From assembly GCA_030040725.1 (NCBI GenBank), contig JASHTD010000254.1, forward strand, positions 1-9,956: 9,956 bases of DNA. The letters are read 5' to 3'. Below, piece after piece: positions 6,354-9,956 of this stretch. The notes under the pieces are model-generated. The model worked only from the letters and a program-made list of their open reading frames with translations. It made no database searches and had not been told where the DNA came from. Source of the DNA: Candidatus Sulfotelmatobacter sp. GTDB taxonomy: Bacteria > Acidobacteriota > Terriglobia > Terriglobales > Acidobacteriaceae. Within the stretch, counting starts at the first letter, position 1. Each line of letters starts with the position of its first letter. The position numbers and the translations under genes were made by a program.

Positions 6354-7106
6354 GTGCCGGAAGCCGCCATCCCAGAAGACTTCACAGCAACCGCCGGCCC
6401 CATCTCTCGCCGGTTCAGCTTTCGCCAGAGAGTCGCTCTGCGCATCATAATCGCGGCGGGATACTGGTTGATTCGTCTGATCGGGCCCACGTTGCGGGTA
6501 TCCATTTCGCGTGAAGAGGGCGCACAGCAAGCGCTTGAACAACGGCCGCTCATCGCTTCCTTCTGGCATGCCTGCATGATTCCCGCGACCTACACCTGCC
6601 GCAACCTGGGCGTGCGCGTGATGAGCAGCAACAGCTACGACGGCGAATACATGGGGCGCGTCGTCCGCAAGTTCGGATTTGTCCCGGTAAAAGGATCGAG
6701 CAGCCGCAATGCGGTGCGCGCCTTGCTGGGATTGCGGCGCGCTCTGGAAGAAGGCTGGAGCGTGGCTTTCACGATCGATGGTCCTCGCGGGCCGCGATAT
6801 CAGGTTAAGCCTGGGCCGGTGGCGCTGGCGCGTTCTTCGAGGGTGCCCATGAGCGTGTTTCACATGGCCGTCGACCGTGCGTGGGTTCTCCACACCTGGG
6901 ACCGGCTGATGATTCCCAAACCATTCTCGCGAGTTTTAATGCGATTTGGAAAGTTGATTTCAGTTCCCTCCGGTGCCAGCGATGAAGAGTTGGAAAAATA
7001 TCAGCAGGAATTGCAGGCGTCGCTGGATCGTGTCCGGGAGTTCGCGGAGGCAAATGTCGCGAAGGTCGGGACCTCCGAATTTCCCTACATTCAATCGGCT
7101 TCGTGA
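6354..7106 (+). CDS. DUF374 / lysophospholipid acyltransferase-like membrane protein
   Basis: A 250-residue protein of the DUF374 group of LPLAT-like acyltransferases, which act at the inner membrane on lipid or lipid A-type acceptors. A hydrophobic segment (about 28-45) anchors it. The motifs follow the family order: LIASFWHACMIP (66-77, His in the catalytic block), SSNSYDGEYM (91-100), FVPVKGSSSRNA (109-120), and FTIDGPRGPRYQVKPG (139-154). The GTG at 6354 is the first in-frame start after a TGA at 6330, and no other good start is near; the -10 hexamer just upstream suggests leaderless translation. It stands alone, with a hairpin terminator 76 bases past its stop. The exact acyl acceptor cannot be told from sequence. 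Confidence 0.82.
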   Translation: MPEAAIPEDFTATAGPISRRFSFRQRVALRIIIAAGYWLIRLIGPTLRVSISREEGAQQALEQRPLIASFWHACMIPATYTCRNLGVRVMSSNSYDGEYMGRVVRKFGFVPVKGSSSRNAVRALLGLRRALEEGWSVAFTIDGPRGPRYQVKPGPVALARSSRVPMSVFHMAVDRAWVLHTWDRLMIPKPFSRVLMRFGKLISVPSGASDEELEKYQQELQASLDRVREFAEANVAKVGTSEFPYIQSAS

Positions 7107-7182
7107 AGAATGGATTCGCGTCCGGATCGTCGAAGCTTGGGTGCCGCTGAGCGGTTCCCTGCGGCGTTCTTTCGCCAATGAA

Positions 7183-7212
7183 AAGGCTCTCGCAAGCGAG
7201 AGCCTTGATTTT
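7183..7212. terminator. Bidirectional intrinsic terminator
   Basis: A perfect 10 bp stem AAGGCTCTCG (7183-7192) pairs with CGAGAGCCTT (7197-7206) around the loop CAAG. On the plus strand it is followed by GATTTT, serving the acyltransferase gene. On the minus strand the stem ends in TTTT (complement of 7181-7184), serving rpmE, whose stop is 24 bases away. One hairpin therefore ends both convergent units. Confidence 0.8.
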
Positions 7213-7229
7213 GCCGACTTTAAGCCGCC

Positions 7230-7451
7230 CTACTTCTTGGCCGTTTCGCCAGCCTTGGCATACTTGCGGCGGAAGCGCTCGACGCGGCCGGCCGTGTCCA
7301 CCAGTTTCTGCTTGCCTGTAAAGTAAGGATGGCAGTTCGAGCAAATTTCTACGCTGATGTCGCCCTTATGAGTCGACCGGGTCATAAAGGTATTGCCGCA
7401 CGCGCAGTGCACACGCACTTCATTGTAAGCGGGATGAATAGCTGCTTTCAT
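7230..7451 (-). CDS. rpmE: Large-subunit ribosomal protein L31 (bL31, zinc-binding type)
   Basis: A 73-residue protein from the ATG at 7451. It begins MKAAIHPAYNEVRVHCACGNTF, then has ICSNCHPYFTGKQK and AGRVERFRRKY, the classical L31 signature. The CxC and CxxC pairs (C16, C18, C37 and C40 from this start or nearly so) are the zinc ligands of the C+ form. The start is set by GAGG about 10 bases upstream. A GTG three codons earlier (7460) is too close to that site. L31 sits at the central protuberance of the 50S subunit. The zinc-binding form is usually expressed in zinc-replete cells, and no zinc-free paralogue is seen here. It is a monocistronic gene ending in the shared terminator. Confidence 0.96.
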   Translation of the reverse strand: MKAAIHPAYNEVRVHCACGNTFMTRSTHKGDISVEICSNCHPYFTGKQKLVDTAGRVERFRRKYAKAGETAKK

Positions 7452-7479
7452 GGGATTCACGCCTCGATATGAATTTTAC

Positions 7480-7509
7480 ATTCTACCGGATTGCTGCGGG
7501 ATTCAGCAA
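7480..7509 (-). promoter_or_regulatory. Predicted rpmE promoter
   Basis: Read on the minus strand, TTGCTG (7509-7504) is 18 bases from TAGAAT (7485-7480). These match the -35 and -10 consensus at four and five of six positions. Transcription would start near 7473, giving a leader of about 22 bases that includes the GAGG ribosome binding site. Confidence 0.5.
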
Positions 7510-7529
7510 CGGCGAGGACCGACTTGCCG

Positions 7530-7570
7530 GTCATCCTGAGCAATCGTCCTTTCGCAGTGAAGGATCTGCT
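7530..7570. repeat. Degenerate GTCATCCTGAG...GAAGGATCT interspersed repeat
   Basis: GTCATCCTGAGC at 7530-7541 and GCAGTGAAGGATCTGCT at 7554-7570 are the two halves of a dispersed palindromic element common in several bacterial phyla. Its compact form reads GTCATCCTGAGC, a few bases, then GAAGGATCT. Here the halves are separated by an extra dozen bases (7542-7553). The element touches the stop codon of the DUF5916 gene. The assignment rests on recalled family pattern and could not be searched. Confidence 0.4.
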
Positions 7571-9956
7571 CACGGCCTGAACATATACGACACCTTCACA
7601 AAGACCTGCCGGCTGTCGTTCATAAAACCGTTCCTCGTATAAAGCCCCGCCAGGCCCGCCGGATCGAGCATCAGATTGCGGTTCAAGTTCTGCAAGTCGC
7701 TGTTATATCCAACGTAAATTGCGGTCCCTGGATGCACAAGGTAGGTCACCAGAAAATCGGCGTTGAATTCTTTTTCCGTTGGCAGGTAGGTGTAGGGATA
7801 AAACGTGTTTCCGGGCGTATTCGCCAGCAGCGAGTTCCACTGCAAAATCACACGTAAAGAGAGCTGGGGCGTGAACTGCCAGTTCCATTTGCTGCGCACA
7901 ATATCGTTGTTGAAGATGCCTTTGCCAATGGGTCCCGGCGCCTGCGCCAGCGCGGAAAAATATTCGCTGTTCGTAGCCCGCAGGCGCTCATACAGATATT
8001 CGTTTTCGATTTTTAATCGCTCGACCGGACGGAACGTCAATAATGCCGTCGCCGTATCCTGGCGCGACAAAAGTGTCTGCGGCAGATCGTGCGAAGCCGG
8101 CACGAAATTCGCTCCGTCTCCCCATGAGTACACCGCCCCAAGAGTAAGCTTGCGAAAATATCCAGTAATAAAAGAAGCGCTGCTTTGATGTTCGTGATAG
8201 TCGTAGTCATGATTCACGGACAGGTCGATGAAGGCAAAATCCTGCGGCCGCAGTCGTTCACGCAATTCGTCATACGGTGAAAAATAAAGCTTAGTCTGTC
8301 CTCGCCCGTCAATTCTGAGATAGGGATCATAGTAAGTATCCAGTCGATTGCCTTCGTGATCGAAAACGTACCGCTGAATCATCGAGGGCCCCCATGCCAC
8401 GATCCAGCCTTTCTTCGGCCGAAAACGGTAATACACTGTGTTCTTGTTTTGGCGGATATCGACCCGGTTCACGAATCCCGGCATGGTCACAAATCCCGGG
8501 CTGACATCCAGGTATGTTCCGATGTAGTTAAAGTGCAGGCCATTGCGGCGCACCTCAAATGAATCGGCCGGGCCGGCGTAATGAGAGCCATTTCCAACAT
8601 TTCCCGAACTGAACGGGTAGAGGTTGTATTCGCAGGTGGTTTCCAGATCTGCCACATTCAACCCGAGCAGATTGCTGGAACTAGTGACCGCCTGCCCTTC
8701 GACCGTCCAGTTGGTGTTGAGCTTAAACCGGCCATCGATTCCGCCCACGCGGTTGTATTCGCCGGTCGCGGGACACTCCCAATTGCTGAAAATTGCTCCC
8801 ATGCTCGATTGTTTGAAAATATCCCGGCTCACGCGCGCAACCGTGAAATAGGAACGATCGCCTGACAGTGCACTCGAGCAGATCGGCGATGTCGCCGGGC
8901 AAAAATCGGGTACCGCTAGTCCGGGAGCGCGGTCATCGCTGGTGATGAGTCCTAACGAATATGGTCCTCCCTTTCCGGTCAATCGAATTCCGGCTGAGGG
9001 GTCCTGAATATTGCGGGTGAAAAACAAATCGATCGGCGTGCGAAAGTAATCTTCGTTCTCCAGAAAGAACGGGCGTTTTTCTGGAAAATAAACTTCGAAG
9101 CGTTGATTCACCGTAATCTGCGGATCCTCCGATTCGACCTGGCTGAAATCGGGGTTGGCAGTCAGATCGAGCACAAAATCGTCGCTGATGACAAACTTGG
9201 CGTCCATGCCTGCCTGGCCCTTTGCGGCCGCATTCTGAAAATATGGGTTGTACGGATCGCGCTCATCCAGCGCCCGAAAGCCCTGCAAGATTCCGTACGG
9301 AATCAGCTCGATATCTCGGCCCGGGGAAATTCCCTCTAAGCCGTCGAGTGCGGCCTCCTGGTTCAACCTGCCTTGCACCTTGTAAGAAATCTGCGGCCAG
9401 AATGCGTCTTCGCTCTTGCGAACGATTCCGCGATACAAAATGATTCCCCACTCCTGATTCTTGGTATCAGGGAACCGCAGGCTCTTGAACGGGATCGACA
9501 TCCACACCACAAATCCTCGGCTGGTAACTTTGCCCCGCGAATCCCACACCGTATCGAACGAGGTATCGAAATTTCCGTTGACTTCCTGCCGTGAGGCTTC
9601 CGTCCAGATCGCATCCCACTGCACTCCGAGCGGGGTGGTCTGGAAGGCGTAGGCGCGACGGTGGTCATGGAACGTATCCAGCATCACCTCAACTTCGTCG
9701 TCGTCAAAAATATCCTCACGCGGTGACATGCGGGCCCGCACTTGTCCGGGAGCATCGAAGCACACAAACACGACATACAAATTCTTCTGGTCATAGCCCA
9801 GATAGGCTGCCGTCGGCTCGGAAACCGCCTCGCCGTCGTGCGGATTGCGCTGGACGAAACCCTCCACTTTGGTCATCTGCTGCGCCGTTTCACCCGACGG
9901 CTGCATGCTCAGGAAGTCTTCGAGAACGGGAGCGTGGCTCAGACGGGGGATCCTGA
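7570..9956 (-). CDS. DUF5916 / CBM9-domain outer-membrane protein (5' end outside window)
   Basis: The frame is open from the right edge to the TGA at 7572-7570, with 794 residues visible. The in-frame Met at 9906 is probably internal, because family-like sequence (RIPRLSHAPVLEDFLSM) continues upstream of it without a stop. The N-terminal part is a CBM9-like beta-sandwich: YLGYDQKNLYVVFVCFD, then an acidic DDDEVEVMLD strand and AFQTTPLGVQWD. The DUF5916 signature YFPEKRPFFLENEDYF lies about 273-288 residues after that Met. The remaining 450 residues are rich in alternating aromatic and polar residues with repeated beta-strand turns, as in an outer-membrane beta-barrel, and end in SYMFRP. Related proteins are annotated as carbohydrate-binding family 9 or DUF5916 with no proven function; polysaccharide binding at the cell surface is the usual guess. 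The signal peptide is not visible. Confidence 0.85.
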   Translation of the reverse strand, partial: RIPRLSHAPVLEDFLSMQPSGETAQQMTKVEGFVQRNPHDGEAVSEPTAAYLGYDQKNLYVVFVCFDAPGQVRARMSPREDIFDDDEVEVMLDTFHDHRRAYAFQTTPLGVQWDAIWTEASRQEVNGNFDTSFDTVWDSRGKVTSRGFVVWMSIPFKSLRFPDTKNQEWGIILYRGIVRKSEDAFWPQISYKVQGRLNQEAALDGLEGISPGRDIELIPYGILQGFRALDERDPYNPYFQNAAAKGQAGMDAKFVISDDFVLDLTANPDFSQVESEDPQITVNQRFEVYFPEKRPFFLENEDYFRTPIDLFFTRNIQDPSAGIRLTGKGGPYSLGLITSDDRAPGLAVPDFCPATSPICSSALSGDRSYFTVARVSRDIFKQSSMGAIFSNWECPATGEYNRVGGIDGRFKLNTNWTVEGQAVTSSSNLLGLNVADLETTCEYNLYPFSSGNVGNGSHYAGPADSFEVRRNGLHFNYIGTYLDVSPGFVTMPGFVNRVDIRQNKNTVYYRFRPKKGWIVAWGPSMIQRYVFDHEGNRLDTYYDPYLRIDGRGQTKLYFSPYDELRERLRPQDFAFIDLSVNHDYDYHEHQSSASFITGYFRKLTLGAVYSWGDGANFVPASHDLPQTLLSRQDTATALLTFRPVERLKIENEYLYERLRATNSEYFSALAQAPGPIGKGIFNNDIVRSKWNWQFTPQLSLRVILQWNSLLANTPGNTFYPYTYLPTEKEFNADFLVTYLVHPGTAIYVGYNSDLQNLNRNLMLDPAGLAGLYTRNGFMNDSRQVFVKVSYMFRP

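Noticed and set aside
6261..6893. Minus-strand open frame of 210 codons opposite the acyltransferase gene
   Set aside because: The plus-strand product carries the complete DUF374 motif series, while this one is rich in His/Arg/Ala with no recognisable domain.
9904..9906. ATG at 9906 as the start of the DUF5916 protein
   Set aside because: The frame stays open upstream to the window edge with residues that fit the family N-terminus (PRLSHAPVLEDFLSM), and no signal peptide follows this Met.

Overview
The window looks like chromosomal DNA of a free-living, GC-rich Gram-negative bacterium, most probably an Acidobacteriota member (inference). The clues are a DUF5916/CBM9-type outer-membrane protein, a zinc-finger anti-sigma factor fused to HEAT repeats, exported hydrolases with Sec signal peptides, and REP-like intergenic hairpins. 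No mobile element, CRISPR array, tRNA or rRNA was found.

Layout, left to right. (1) Positions 1-1587, minus strand: a two-gene operon with an ECF sigma factor (994-1587) followed by its probable membrane anti-sigma factor (914 to beyond the left edge). The latter carries an N-terminal HCC zinc finger, one TM helix and a periplasmic HEAT-repeat region. A double hairpin lies between the two genes. (2) Positions 1588-1967: a divergent regulatory region. A perfect TGTGA-N6-TCACA CRP-type palindrome lies between a consensus TATAAT promoter reading left into the sigma operon and candidate promoters reading right into a beta-glucosidase gene. (3) Positions 1968-4289, plus: an exported BglX-like family GH3 beta-glucosidase with complete catalytic motifs. 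(4) Positions 4491-5198, plus: a degenerate receiver domain fused to a PilZ domain. It converges, with a 21 bp gap, on (5) 5220-6203, minus: an exported protein of unrecognised family with an HExxH metalloprotease motif. (6) Positions 6354-7106, plus: a DUF374/LPLAT-like acyltransferase that appears to start on a leaderless GTG. (7) Positions 7183-7206: a symmetrical hairpin that can terminate transcription from both sides, followed by rpmE (ribosomal protein L31, 7230-7451, minus). (8) Positions 7570-9956, minus: a large DUF5916/CBM9-domain outer-membrane protein whose start lies beyond the right edge.

Most genes look like single transcription units in alternating orientation; only the sigma/anti-sigma pair is a clear operon. 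The themes are envelope sensing (ECF/anti-sigma, PilZ), extracellular carbohydrate turnover (GH3, perhaps DUF5916) and envelope lipid metabolism (acyltransferase). No clearly new multi-gene system is visible. The most unusual signals are the shared CRP-type site, the anti-sigma-HEAT fusion, the pseudo-receiver-PilZ fusion and the REP-like hairpins.
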